Counted from the stretch's first letter, positions 48,371-61,510 are shown. The stretch is DNA of 64,000 nt from Adenophora triphylla var. japonica (GCA_022495995.1 JAFEMH010007472.1:1-64000); one strand, 5' to 3'. A program made the numbers and translations. The notes: generated from the letters alone by a model not told the origin.

Positions 48371-50470
48371 ATGAAAGTGCGCCGGGAAGCACGGTTGAAC
48401 GGCCTTATGGAGGCTATCAAAAGCCATGGATTGGCCGCCGGTCTCGGCCGGATGGCACCTTGGCTGTGGAAGAAGAGGAAGACCACAATCCCGCTCTTGG
48501 TCAACCCGACTACTCCGGGATGCCACCACCGGCCTCCCACGGTACTACCACCGAGCCTATGCTCCTCGATCCCTAGGTCGGCCGGCTCCCAAGCTGCGAG
48601 ACCAGCTGGATCCATGCGGCTGACGGGACGAGCCGGTTCGCAATGCCTCGGTGGGGACAAAGTCGGTACGGAATGCCTTCCCATGGTTGGGGATACCCGG
48701 AATGCCACGGCAAATTGGGATCCCGCCTCGGTTTGGGACCAATCAATCCAGGACTTCAACGGCCACAATTTGGAATGCCGCCACAATGCGGTTACGGGCC
48801 ACGGTCGGGAGCCCCTCCTCGGAATGAGTGCTTGGTTCGGTTGCTCCTCACACGGCTTTCACAAATCCATTCACTCGGACTTCTATGGGTTATCAAGCCT
48901 TCATCCGGTTTCATCCAGAATCACCGGGACCACGGTATCCTCTCGGTTATGCATCCTCGCCACAACCGGCCATGCAATTCAACAACCGGGGACGGCGGCC
49001 GCACTTAAGCCTACTTATGGGCCTCGCTCCAGAAAATCCAAGCCATATGGCTACCTCGGATCTGCCTCCATCTTCTCTGCCGATTGGAAGCCAACGGCAA
49101 GTCGCTGGGTTCTATCCTTTTGCCCGGCTCCTACCTACACTCCCCGGGGTAATTTGGGCCAGGACGGAGTTTTCACCTATGCTCAGGGATATGGTATTCC
49201 TTCCACCAATGCACCACAGCTGACTAGTCCTCTTCCTAGCTCAAATATCGGCTCGGGAATTCCCGCTCCGCCTTTGGATCCCCAATTGGCTTGGTTTATG
49301 GAGCAACACAAGGAAATGAAAGCACAGATTCTTGCTGAATTGACCGCCAAAAAGAACAACGCTCTTCGGCCTACGGATCAGGCTCGATTGTCCCCCTGCC
49401 TCTCACAAGTTTGTGATGCCCGCTCTGGAATTGTTTGACGGGAGTGCATGCCCTAAAACTCACTTGGACACCTATACTTTGGCAATGAAGGCTAAGGGAT
49501 GCACAAACCGGCGGTTGGCCGATTACTTTAGTCTCTCTTTGAAGTCGGGGGCTTTGAAATGGTTTTTCCGATTGCGGCTGAAGCTAGGGCTACTTGGGAA
49601 CAAATTACCGGTACTTTCACGAGATAAGTATAAAGCCGACTTGGAGTGGGAGACAAACGAGTTGACACACGCAAACAACGATGCGGCGCCACAATGAGAA
49701 TATTGGGGATTTCTATAAGAGATGGAACTTAAAGCTCGGTGAAATGGCCATTCCTCCCTCTGACGACGGAGCTTGATTAGACATCTTTCGGTCATGCTTG
49801 AAGCCGCATTTGAGAGCTTCCCTCGGCCACTTCCTACGGCGACTTGCGTGCAATGGTTAATTCCGGGGCTAAGTTTGAAAAGGCTTACAATCGGCGTAGC
49901 TGCTTTGCACACGCCTACGGATATCGGGCTCCTCCCTCCAAAACTACTCTCACTTTCGCTAAAGCGAAAGGCGATCGGCTACGCGGGACGGGGCTAACAA
50001 TGCCACTTCCTTTGTTCCCAAGAAGCTGATGCATCCGAGATCCGGCTCCAAGACTTGAGAAACTTTGGGATGCCTTTGAGTGATATCTTGAGGTTTGGTG
50101 AGAGAAGGTTTGCTCAGGCCTTTGGAAAATTATCGGCCTAGAAACCCCAAGCTCCTTTGGATACCTCCAAGCATTGTGCCTTTCATCGATACCATGGGCA
50201 CTGACGGATGATTGCGTCCCCCTGAAAAAGGCCATCGAGGGTTGATTGAGCAAGGGAGGTTAGAGATGCTGAAGGACCTAATACTATCAATAACCCGCTC
50301 CCTAACAACATGAGTGTCAACATGATCGAGTTTGGTGGTTCAAGCCTTGTGGGCACAATGGAGTTTGACTCGTCCCTTTGCAAGGTCAATGAACCGGTCA
50401 TCGCGACAATGAAGATGGTTGGATTGAGCAAAAAGTTGCCAAGGAAATCTGATGGAAAGGTGCAATAGCT
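48371..50470 (+). pseudogene. gag of the pol-less Tat element
   Basis: The frame from 48371 runs 355 codons and ends LDPQLAWFMEQHKEMKAQIL, a coiled segment usual before the capsid core. After a frame change near 49415 the core reads MPALELFDGSACPKTHLDTY, LADYFSLSL and KSGALKWFF (49413-49563), then KYKADLEWE. A later KHCAFHRYHGHD segment (about 50172) is the Cys/His block of Tat gags. Several frameshifts and a stop (near 49700 and 49770) interrupt it. The proline/glycine-rich N-terminal half changes frame and is poorly defined. Confidence 0.72.
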
Positions 50471-53400
50471 CCCGTCTCCGGCGTCGAAGAATAGATGCAT
50501 GGTTCAACGGCAAAGAGCGGCTAGGCGGGGGCTACCTATCTTTAAAATAGTCTTTTGAGTCAACCTTCGTAGGTTCTAGTACTTTTCTTTCACCTAAGTC
50601 CTTCTGGACATTTGTCGTTGTAGTCCATTTTGGACATAGTGGTTAAGTGTCTAATTTTTAATATAAGTCTTTTTCTTTTCTTGCTAGACTCGAGACATCA
50701 CTTGCGCACCCACGTTACACTTAATTGAAATGGTTTTATCCAAAATGATCACTTGTCTTTGCTCAACCACTAATTCTTCGAAAATGATTAATATTTAAAC
50801 TAATCGGAGTGAGAAAATCAATTGATATCCTTCCCAAATTGGGGCTTACCAACTCCCATCTTGCATCTCATATGCTCACATCCCTTTCATCATCATCATC
50901 TCGTTGCTCGATGAATTTGCATGGATCTTTTCTCATATAAAGCTTAAGCAAGCAATGAAGACTTAATCTCGTTTAGGTCATCCGGTAGGGATTGCGGTTG
51001 AAACCTTTCACCCATAGGAAAGCCATTACCTCACCCTTACTAAACACTACCCTCTCATTTCAAGATCGGCGTGTTTTGAAACCCGGTTTAGCCATCATTT
51101 TTGCTCCATGCGAGAGAAAGTCCAGCGAGCCCGAAGTTAGCTTCGAGAATCGGCGATGCGCAAATTATCTCAAGCCATGAAGGAAGGACAAAGATAATCC
51201 TCAACTCCTCGGGAAGCTTTCCAAGTCAAAAAAAAAAAAACAAAAAAAAAAACAAAAAAAAAACAAAAAAAAAAACAAAAAAAAAGAAACAAAAAAAAAA
51301 AAGAAGGATTTTAAAATCCTCACAATCTCGGATATAATTCCAAGCTCCTCGGGAAGCCTTCCAAAAAAAAAAAAAAGAAGAAGAACTCAAAAGTCCCCGA
51401 GCATCTCAAGAAGCTCTCCAATGATCAAAAGGAGCTGAATTCTCGCAAGATCGCAAAAAGTTGTCGGTCGCTCGGACTTCCTCTTATCATTACCTTAAAC
51501 CCAATCCCAAGCCATCCTCTCAATTTTAGAGGATACTCCCATCACCATTACCCTTGCCCTTGGCCAAGTCAAAATCGACCTCTCATTCTTGGAGGCAATC
51601 AATCTTCCTCGCCGTAGATTTCCCAAACACATCCCCGCGAGCCAACCTCTCATCTTTAGAGGTTCGGTCGGTAAAAGGCCTAGCCGACCTCTCATCTCAA
51701 GAGGTCATAATCTCCCAAATCACCCGATAGCCGATCGAAGCCGGAAACCCGACTACGGTCCCTACGGGATAGCGGTTTCATTCTAATATCCTCGATGTCG
51801 GGATCAAATTAATGCTTCATTGCTTGCTTAAATTGGAATCTAATCCATTTTGGTTCAAAATTACCAATCAAAGATTGTGCAAATTCAACCCTTCCCTTCA
51901 TGTGAGCATATTTCATTTCTCCTCACAAACACTTGCCGTGGATGTCCCAGCTGGGGCTTCGCATCCGTGTCTTTCATGGACACTCTAAGGGGATATGTTA
52001 TTCAATCCTCCAAATCCTCAAAATCCCCAAAGGTCCTCGGACCCTCGAATTTCAACATTCATTCTCTTTTCATTCGGGATAGGCCCGAACTACGGCGACT
52101 GAGCTCTTCATAATGGAGGGAACGTAGGCAACCGAGAAATGGTCGGTCGAAATCACAAACAAATCTCAAAAAAAAATCCGGTCTCATCAAGGATCGTCCC
52201 TATACACTTTCCGCCCTTCCAAGCTTGATTTTCGATATCGGTTGGTTTTCTCCTTGTGATTAATCAAAATATTTGTTCATATCAGATTTAGGGATTGAAT
52301 AACCGAACATTAACAAAGGGTTTTAAGCGGCCTTGTGATCATCATGAATAAGACAAGTTTTCAAGTGTCTCGACAAGTCTTCTCTCTCTCCATCATAGGA
52401 AATAGAGGCCAAACAACGTCTTTACGTCTGCGGGGGCTTCCATACACTTTTCCACACCTTGTGATGCTTATACTCTCTCAAAAGAGTCAAACCAAAAGCG
52501 AGAGTGTCATACACAAATTCGGGAGACATTCCCATCTTTCAAAAGATATGCCCTGCACGTAAACATTTACGAGTCTTGTCCGATGGCGGTTGACTAAGGT
52601 TTGAAAAAGATGGGTTCCCCTCTGCACGTAAGACTACTCACAGATTTCTTCATCTTTGGGGCTTGCTAAGCGGTTCTCCCGGGTTCTCTGTAGCGACTCT
52701 TCAAGTGGGGCTTATATAGTCATCTTTGGGTCCACGTTGGGTTCTTCACCACGAGATAGACTCGCCAAATCGCTTCTTCAAAATCTGGACTTTGCCTACT
52801 CGGGATCAGGGGCTTTGTCAAGATGGTCTTTTGGACCCGAATTTTATCAAGTCGCAAGAAAGAATTTCGGCTTCGGAACTTGGTACACGGCGGCTTCCCG
52901 TAGCATCGGAATTCAAGATCGGGGTTTCTCCGGCATTAGCAATTCCATCAAATCATCCTCAGGACAAGGTTTCGGCCAAGGTCACGGCTCATCCAAATGA
53001 AAGAAGCTTCACTCGTATCAACGTTGGCCCTAAAGTGCATCGGCATCGGCTTGAATGACCAAGAATGAGAGGGAAAGTTTCAATCAAGACCGGGATCGAA
53101 TCCAATCTCATCAAGATTGAGGTCCATGTGATATTCTTGACAAAACCTCACCGACAACCATTTGTTTAAATCGCGATCGAGGTTCTCATCCCCACTTGAT
53201 CAAAATGCTGTTCCAAGCAGTCTCCGGACACATACATCACCATGCATCCCCACTAAAAATCTCCCGAGGGCTCATGTAGCATGCACTGAAAACTTGAATC
53301 AATAGGAAAAATCCTAAGTGATTGAAGATCATAAATCATAATTTTTGCCCAGCTTAGGCTAAGTGCATCTTCGAAAGCAAGTAAATGCATCATCTCGCAA

Positions 53401-53689
53401 ACTTATGCGGTGATACTCTCACAATCATTTTTGGCTCTATGCATGCATCTGTCATCATAAATGCCATATATGCATCTTCCTCTTCACTAACGAATGCGGG
53501 AATTCAAACGTGAAATCAAATCCCCCTTTTCGGCAAGGATGATCTTCACCTGACGACCTCAATGTCCACAAATGGATGAAGACGCCCTCCGGCATCTACG
53601 AGTTTGGCAAAGACAAGCTCAGGCGTACGCAACTTGCTAAAGACGACCTCCAATGTCCACAAATGGATGAAAACGGCCCCAATGAAGAC
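50471..53689 (+). other. Noncoding internal region replacing pol
   Basis: No RT, RNase H or integrase motif in any frame. It contains an A-rich tract with interspersed C (51228-51303) flanked by repeats of CCAAGCTCCTCGGGAAGC, tandem ACCTCTCAT(C/T)-TTAGAGG motifs near 51575-51705, and a GAACTACG...ACGTAGGCAACC block at 52087-52133. Confidence 0.6.
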
Positions 53690-54215
53690 CACCTCCGGTG
53701 TCTACAATTCGGTCGAGAGACGCCGAGTTCTCGAATACAAGTCGGTCGGGGACGCCAAGTTCTCAAATGCAAATAGGTCGGGGACGCCAAGTTCTCAAAT
53801 GCAAATCAAATGCCGGTCGGAGACGCCAAGTTCTCAAATACAATTCGGTCGGAGACGCCAAGTTCTCAAATGCGGTTCGGTCGGGGACGCCAAGTTCTCA
53901 AAATACAATTCGGTCGAGAGACGCCAAGTTCTCAAATACAATTCGGTCGGAGACGCCAAGTTCTCAAATGCAAATAGGTCGGGGACGCCAAGTTCTCAAA
54001 ATACAAATCGGTCGGAGACGCGAATACTGAATAGGTCGGGGACGCGAGTTCTCGAAATACAAATCGGTCGGAGACGCGAGTTCTCAATACAAATCAGTCA
54101 GGGACGCCAAACTCTCCCATGCAAATCGGTCGGAGACGCCAAGTTCTCAATTACAAATCGGTCAGGGACGCCAAGTTCTCAAATCTGATGCGGTCGGAGA
54201 CACCAAGTTCTCAAA
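53690..54215 (+). repeat. Minisatellite A, unit about 32-35 bp
   Basis: About 15 or 16 units of CGGTCGGAGACGCCAAGTTC plus TCAAATACAATT, with GGGGAC/GGAGAC alternation. Open reading frames through it are periodicity artefacts. Confidence 0.92.
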
Positions 54216-54477
54216 AGCAAGAAGTCCCAATGTGAAGACAAGCTCGACCACCTCTACAAGGTTGACGATCACCGGCAAGATGCGGACTCAACCAAACTCC
54301 TCCTTCGAGGTCAAAATGCCTTCCAAAGACGGCAAATCGTCGGCGAAACCGTCCCACGAACGGCAACTTAACAACTCTTCATCAACATCAGTAGTAGCCT
54401 CGGTCCTTCAGCTACGGAGTAAGCACAACACAGGTATGAAAGCATATCTTAATCAACTACTTTTCTAAAAGAACATT

Positions 54478-55195
54478 ATCATCAAGTCATAGGGCGACTT
54501 CCCAAAAATAGTCAAACCGTAGGGCGACTTCCCCAAAATAGTCAAGTCATAGGGCGACTTCCCCAAAATAGTCAAGTCATAGGGCGACTTCCCAAAATAG
54601 TCAAACCATACGGGCGACTTCCCAAAAATAGTCAAACCATAGGGCGACTTCCCAAAATAGTCAAACCGTAGGGTGACTTCCCAAAAATAGTCAAACCATA
54701 GGGCGACTTCCCAAAATAGTCAAACCGTAGGGCGACTTCCCCAAAATAGTCAAACCGTAGGGCGACTTCCCAAAATAGTCAAAACATAGGGCGACTTCCC
54801 AAAAATAGTCAAACCCGTAGGGAGACTCCCAAAAATAGTCAAACCACGGGCGACTTCCCAAAAAATAGTCGGATCATAGGGCGACTTCCCCAAAGCAGTC
54901 AAAACCTTAGGGTGACTTCCCAAATAGTCAAACCGTAGGGTGACTTCCCAAAATAGTCAAACCAGGGCGACTTCCCAAAAATAGTCAGATCATAGGGTGA
55001 CTTCCCAAAAATAGTCAAACCATAGGGCGACTTCCCAAAAATAGTCAAACCATAGGGCGACTTCCCAAAAACAGTCAAACCGTGGGCGACTTCCCAAAAA
55101 TAGTCAAACCGCGGCGACTTCCCAAAAATAGTCAATCCCTCGGGTGACTCCCAAATGATCAATCTCTAGGACGACTTCCCTAAAATAGTCAATCC
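54478..55195 (+). repeat. Minisatellite B, unit about 30 bp
   Basis: About two dozen units of AGTCAAACCATAGGGCGACT plus TCCCAAAAAT. Confidence 0.93.
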
Positions 55196-55338
55196 TCGGG
55201 TGACCCCCGGATCTGATCAATCCTTGGTCCATCCACTTGGCCACATTGATCACCTTTCTTCCCGATGGTTCTCGTAAGCCCGAGTCTTCCCCAGCAAGAA
55301 CACCTTCAAATAGCCTCCATCAGGTAAAAAACCTCAAC

Positions 55339-56165
55339 TTAGGTTCATACTCCTGAACTAAGTTCCCATTTAGGTTCATACTCCTGAACCAAATCTCAAC
55401 TTAGGTTCATACTCCTGAACTAAGTCTCCATTTAGGTTCATACTCCTGAACCAGAACCTCAACTTAGGATCATACTCTGAACTAAGTTCCCATTTAGGTT
55501 CATACTCTGAACCAAACCTCAACTTAGGTTCATACTCTGAACTAAGTTCCCATTTAGGTTCATACTCCTGAACCAAATCTCAACTTAGGTTCATACTCTG
55601 AACTAAGTCTCCATTTAGGTTCATACTCTGAACCAGAACCTCAACTTAGGTTCATACTCTGAACTAAGTTCCCATTTAGGTTCATACTCTGAACAAAATC
55701 TCAACTTAGGTTCATACTCCTGAACTAAGTCTCCATTTAGGTTCATACTCTGAACCAAACCTCAACTTAGGTTCATACTCTGAACTAAGTTCCCATTTAG
55801 GTTCATACTCTGAACCAAATCTCAACTTAGGTTCATACTCCTGAACTAAGTCTCCATTTAGGTTCATACTCTGAACCGAACCTCAACTTAGGTTCATACT
55901 CCTGAACTAAATTCCCATTTAGGTTCATACTCTGAACAAAACCTCAACTTAGGTTCGTACTCTGAACTAAGTCTCCATTTAGGTTCATACTCTGAACCAA
56001 ATCCCGACTTAGGATCATACTCCTTAACTAAGTCTCCATTTAGGTTCATACTCAGCAAGACCTCAACTTAGGTTCATACTCTGAACTAAGTCCCCATTTA
56101 GGTTCATACTCACAGAAAATCTCAACTTAGGTTCATACTCTGAACTAAGTCCCCATTTGAGTTCA
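55339..56165 (+). repeat. Minisatellite C, about 60-bp dimeric unit
   Basis: CTCAACTTAGGTTCATACTC plus TGAACTAAGT alternates with TCCCATTTAGGTTCATACTC plus TGAACCAAAT. Half units are about 29-30 bp and related, so the array grew as a dimer; about 14 dimers are present. Confidence 0.93.
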
Positions 56166-56379
56166 TACCCTCTCACAAGAAATTCCCGGCGGTTAAACGT
56201 AAGGCCGAGTCCCAGAAAGATAACGGAATCCCGTTTCTTTCATCAAAATCGTCCGCATAAAAACGTAAGACCGATTTCCCAGCAATACGTCGATTTTCCC
56301 CATCAAAGCCAACGAAATCTCGAGAAGAACTCGAACTACGAAAGGGCTTGATTCCCACAGGGATACGTAGGTAGCCTAT

Positions 56380-56660
56380 CATTAGGTCCGGCCCTCGACC
56401 AAAATGGTCACCCTCTCCTTCGGCGGAGACGAAGTCCACCGAAAGGCCATTTCAAATTAAGGTCCGAGGCGCCTAAAAGGCCATCATCACCAAGGTTCGA
56501 GGCACCTAAAACGCCATCATCAAGGTTCGAGGCACCTAAGACGCTATCACTAGGAAAGCGATAAATCGCAATCATCCCCAGCAGAGACCGAAAATGGTCA
56601 TCCCTATCCCCGGCGGGCGGATACCCATCAGACCGAAAATGGTCATCTCTAATCCCCAGA
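56380..56660 (+). repeat. Short repeats D in the element 3' end
   Basis: Three copies of AAGGTTCGAGGCACCTAAAA-like sequence (56459-56540) and three of GACCGAAAATGGTCATC (56398, 56586, 56632). They are less regular than arrays A-C. Confidence 0.7.
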
Positions 56661-56730
56661 GTTTCTTTCCAAGCAAACGTAGAACTTCGCTCATCGGGTT
56701 CGATACCTTAAAACGCCATCATTCCCGGGG

Positions 56731-56892
56731 TCAAGGACCCGAACTACGGCAACTTGATTCCCATTCGGGATACGTAGGTAGCCTATTGAATAGGTTCGGC
56801 CACTCGATCACTTGATCATCTTATCAAATATGGAGCCTTACTCTTATCGACGACCCCGCTTCCTTCGAAAGCGCCGTCGCCGAGGGGCTGCT
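56731..56892 (+). other. Conserved 3' block and polypurine tract
   Basis: GAACTACG (56741) and GATACGTAGGTAGCC (56769), then CGTCGCCGAGGGGCTGCT abutting the LTR. This is the same arrangement as before the LTR at 12637. Confidence 0.7.
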
Positions 56893-58536
56893 TGTAAGTG
56901 CTCCAATTTGAGTTGGTAGTTTTTTCGTTAGAAAGTTAACGAAAGTTTTAACATTTCTAACATTTCTAACAATCTCTAACCTTCCTAACCAAGCAAGAGT
57001 AGGTTAGGGTTTGCCATTTAAAGTTAAACCAAAAAAGGAATCCAAAAAAGCAAAAGAATTAAGAAAATCCCGAAACAGCAAGTTGAAAAACAATTTCTGC
57101 TGATATTTTGAAAAATATTCTTCTTGTTCAAAGCCTGGAGCAGCATTTAATGCACCAGGCACGTTTTAAAACCCCGTCCGCGCGGATATGTTTGATCCTC
57201 ACAGAGGGCTATAAATTAAGCCCTCCTCTCTCAGTTTACATAACACATTTTGACACAGCAACGAAGTTCTGGCGAAATATAGAGAGAAAACAGTGGGAAT
57301 CCTTTGATTGCCACCATTTTCTCTTGAATATTTCCCAATCCACTCCAAACATTCTCAAATCACTCTTAAACACACCAAGCTCAAGCTTGAAACACTACTC
57401 AAGAGGAAGATTAGGGAGAAAACATGGAGGACTTAAGTGTTATCCACTTGTTTTCTCTTTGATCAACTCTATCATCAAACCCTAAACACATTCAAGCCTT
57501 GAATCCACCCAAACACAAATCCAAACACCAAATCTTGATACTCCTCAAGTCAAAACACCAAATCTTGATACTCCTCAAGTCAAATTCCAAGCCTAGGAAG
57601 ATAGGGTGTCACCATTGGTAAAGCCCTCCTTCTCAAAACCCTAAAATTCTCTTTTAACTTCTTGTTCATCTTGTTCTTCTTACTTGGGTCTTTTTGATGT
57701 CTATTTTAACTTAAGTTTTGACCCAAGATGGTCATCTTGAAGTTCATCTTCATGAATGACCATCTCAAATGGTCCACATTTTAGATCTCTAGTTGATTTT
57801 TCTCTTAAATTTCATTTCTACAAAACATCCCCTTTCCCTTTGCAAAGGACATGTTTCAACCCCATAAATTCCCCAAGGATGACTTGAATATGATAACCAC
57901 TCAATAAAAAGTAGTGGTATCAAGTCTAGGGATGAAAATGGGGTGAACATAGATGCAAATCCCCCAAAAATCACATTTTCCCTCAAGAACATCTTGCTGT
58001 CCAGTAGCATTGTTCTGAGATCTCAGTCCATTTTCTTATTTTTTGGACCCAGTAAAACTTGGAATTGGGTGTTTACTACAAAACACTTTTTGTAGCCAAC
58101 ATCCAGATCTTTCCAGACATATTTTTATTTTATTTTTTGGGTGAGTAAAACTCCTCTTTTCAATTTTTCTTTCAGAGGCTGGTTCATCAGCTTCTGGGAA
58201 TCCAGATCTCATATCTGAGATTTCCAGAAGGTTTTGACCCCTCAAATTACTTCCAAAATGGAAAGTTTCTTTGCAGAAACCCTATTTAGGGTGTTTTAAG
58301 CAACTTTCATTCTCGGACTTTCCCCAGATTCTGAGGTTTTGAAGCCTTTAAGTCCATTTCAAAGTCAAGGGTCAACTGCCTTCTTTCATTCTGGCAGAAT
58401 TGCTTTTCAAATCCAAAAATCTTTTGAGTGCCAAGACTCAACCCAAAAATTCTCCAAAAAATCATGGGATCAGTTTAAAGTCTTAAAAAGAGATCCCAAT
58501 TTTCACTTTTCCCAGTTTCAAATTATTTTGGTCAAA

Positions 58537-58568
<32 letters not shown>

Positions 58569-58751
58569 ATTTTGAATGTTTGGAAGACTCGTTTTTACGA
58601 GGCGTTCCGGGTGCACACTAACGTCCTTCCCGGCGCGTAACGTGACCTCCGAACTCGAATCTCTTGATTCCGGGCATTTTTCAAAGTTTTGGCCCTTAAA
58701 ACAAAAATGGCGTGGCGACTCCGTTTGATTTCAAAAATCGGGTACATCACA
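56893..58751 (+). repeat. 3' LTR, 1859 bp
   Basis: It starts TGTAAGTGCTCC and ends TACATCACA. TATAAAT lies at 57210-57216. The AC run is 27 bp (58537-58563), half that of the 5' LTR, which explains nearly all of the 28-bp length difference. I noted about 20-30 base differences elsewhere. Confidence 0.93.
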
Positions 58752-60571
58752 CTAGCTGATTTTGTGGCTGATTTTAGTCCAACCATGCAACAAAAGGTGG
58801 AACTGGAAGTACAGCAACTTCAAGATGATGACATCCTGAAAATTTGGACTCTCTATATAGATGGTGCTTCTAACATGAGAGGTACAGGTCTTGGAGTTGT
58901 ACTAAAATCGCCACAAGGGGACATAATACCACAATCCATCAGTTGCAGTTTCAGGGCTACCAACAATGAAGCAGAATATGAGGCACTAATTGCAGGATTA
59001 GAAGCATCCCAGGACCTAGATGTCAAACATATCCGGGTGTTTATGGATTCTTTGCTAATTGTTAACCATTACAACGGATCCTACACGGCGAAAAATGCTA
59101 AGATGACGACATATTTGGAAATCGTAAAAATTCTTTCGGCCAAATTCAAATCATTTTCCTTGGAACAAATCCCACGAGAAGAAAATTCTCAAGCGAGATG
59201 CTACGGCAAACTTGGGTTCGGCCTTCAAAAGCATTTCACAAACCGGTATCCCAATTGTGCATATTGACATCCCGGTAATTGATCATCTTGAGATGTTCGC
59301 TCTAGATGTCGACATACCTTCCTCTCCGGTGACTTCTTGGACGGCTCCTATTATCAAGTATCTCTTAGATGATACGATCCCAATTGAGGAGAAAAATGCT
59401 AGAGCATTCGGGGTAAGAGAATCTAAATATTTACTTATTGATAACCTCTTGTATAGAAAATCACGCTGCAGTCACTACTTAAGATGTCTAGAAGCGAGAT
59501 AGAGCCCATCGGAGTTCTCAAGGAGGCTGCACGAAGGAGAATGTGGAAATCATCTTTGGGCGAAGTCTACATACCAAGGCTCTTAGAATGGGCTATTTTT
59601 GGCCTACAATGAGAAAAGACGCGTCGATTACGCAAAGAAATGTGATTCCTGTCAACGGCATGGGGACATCCTACACCAACCAGTGAATTGCTACATCCTA
59701 TTACGTCTCCATGGCCGTTTTATGGTTTGGGGAATGGACATTGTAGGAAAATTACCCGGGGCACCGGGTGGAAGAGTATTTTTGCGGCTATGACGCAGAC
59801 TACTTTTCTAAATGGGTAGAAATGAGGCATACGTACAAGTTCGTGACAAAGAGGTTATATATTTTATCAAAAGAAACATATTCGGTCGATTTGGAATACC
59901 ATCGAGAGATAATTTTTGACAACGGCTCTCAATTCATTAGTAAAGAGAACCCAAGATTTCTTGACATCTTGGGGAGTCGAGATGGTGACATCTTCACCCG
60001 TTCACCCTCGAAGCCAATGGACGGGCGTAATCTAGCAATAAAATAATCATAAGCAACTTGAAAAAAGGCGGAACCGGAAGAAAGGGCGATGGGCGGAAGA
60101 GTTACCAATGGTTACGTGGGTGACAGGACGACATCCAAGAACGCTCTTGGTCAAACCCCTATTCACTTGTATTTGGAACGAGAATCGGTTATTCCAGCGA
60201 AGTCCTTGTACCTACGGCCGGATACAATTTGTTGACATCGGAACATAATAAAGACATCTTGATACATGACTTAGATACCGTGGACGGGCTGAGGGACATG
60301 GCCAAAGTTCGCATGGCGACATATCAATAAAGGGTAGCCGAGATCTTACAACAAAAAGCGTAAGGATTAGAAGGTTTCAAGTAGGAGACTTAGTCCTACG
60401 AAAGGCATTCCAAAATACAAAGGAGCCCAATGCGGGCAAGCTCGCCCCAAAATGGGAAGGACCCTACCTAATAGATGCGCGGGTAGGAAAGGAGCATATC
60501 GCACAGCAACCTTGGATGGCCAAATGATACCGCGAAGTTGGAACGCCATTCACCTTAAAAGGTATTACATT
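58752..60571 (+). pseudogene. Tat-lineage pol remnant: archaeal-type RNase H and integrase
   Basis: It opens mid-protein at LADFVADFSP. RNase H keeps WTLYIDGASN, NNEAEYEALIAGLEAS and FMDSLLIVN, then after a frameshift near 59200 a DATA-type end. Integrase shows a decayed HEGECGNH, CDSCQRHG (about 59644), WGMDIVGKLP (about 59728), DYFSKWVE (frameshifted, about 59800) and FDNGSQF (about 59915). The C-terminal GPYLIDARVGKGAYR and NAIHLKRYYI end at 60571. It belongs to a different element from the one on its left. Confidence 0.87.
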
Positions 60572-61510
60572 TAAACAAAATTCCCCATGAACTCATCTTT
60601 TCCGGTATGGATCATCTTTTGATTTTTGTAACCTTTCTTTTTTCCTATGTACTTTTTTACTTCTCTACAAATCAAGATGTCGCTAACGTACCTTGTGGAG
60701 AGGCGTCAACATTAGTTGGCGTCCGTTATTAACATGTTTCTGTTTTATGAGGTGTTAACATGTTTACATGGGGACATGTCGAAAGCACGCAAAGAACAAC
60801 GAATTCTCCTCCGTTAGAGGTAGCCATCTCTTCTTAAGTAAAGGTACACAATCCCTTCTAAGGTTTAAAGAGTTAATTACCTCTTTCTTAAGATGTTAGG
60901 TTACCACACCTTCGCCTGGAACGCAAGCTATCTCTTTAATTGAGGTGTGGGGTGGGCCTATATGGGTAAACTCATATAGCTTACCCATTCCCACTCAGTT
61001 AAATGATTGATCTTACGCACTATTCTTATGGTTATGACATATACGTGTCATCTAAAGTATCTACGGGTTATGGCATATACATGTCATCTTAAGTATTCAC
61101 AGTTTTGACATACTAACATGTCACCTTACGAACATAACAAATAACCGTACAAAGAAAAATTTCATCCAAAAGAAAACAAGCCCTGACATGCTTGAAAACG
61201 ACTAAACTTTAACTAGATTAAACTAACCATAAAAATATCCAAGCTACCAACGTTAAAGTGCAAAAGTGTTGGACCAACCCAACACGTAAAAAAGATTGTC
61301 TTTGGTCCTTATGGACCCATTACATAACCAAACTAAAATTAAAATTGTTTTAAGGGATTCCACCCCAGTAACGTCATCAAAAAACCAAGAACAAAGTTAT
61401 TTTACCTTCTTTTTTAGGTGGCTTCTGCCGCAGGTGTTGCATTAGGAGTAACTTCTCCAAACTTCTGCTCTTTCTTATTAAGCATCCTACTCTTTTTCCC
61501 ATCCTAAGAG
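60572..61510 (+). other. 3' spacer of the right-hand Tat element with TGACAT/ATGTCA repeats
   Basis: Noncoding. Around 61034-61120 three imperfect palindromes follow each other: TGACATATACGTGTCA, TGGCATATACATGTCA and TGACATACTAACATGTCA. GGACATGTCG occurs near 60773. Confidence 0.5.

Larger units (their letters stand above)
44947..58751 (+). mobile_element. Non-autonomous gag-only Tat-type LTR element, 13.8 kb
   Basis: Two LTRs (44947-46833 and 56893-58751), a PBS at 46835, a gag region and a PPT before the 3' LTR define the element. No protease, RT, RNase H or integrase motif is found between gag and the 3' LTR; that 6.4-kb space is noncoding with several tandem arrays. The left flank is a Helitron gene (TGCAC) and the right flank another retroelement (CTAGC), so target duplications do not match. 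Confidence 0.85.

Noticed and set aside
48371..49438. Longest open frame (355 codons) as a novel host gene
   Set aside because: It lies between PBS and capsid core of an LTR element and its end reads as a gag coiled segment, so it is treated as gag.
53604..54188. 194-codon open frame through minisatellite A, and similar frames through arrays B and C
   Set aside because: Periodic translation of tandem repeats, open in several frames and on both strands; no independent gene evidence.
53690..56165. CRISPR-like arrays
   Set aside because: Units are directly tandem without unique spacers, in a plant retroelement.
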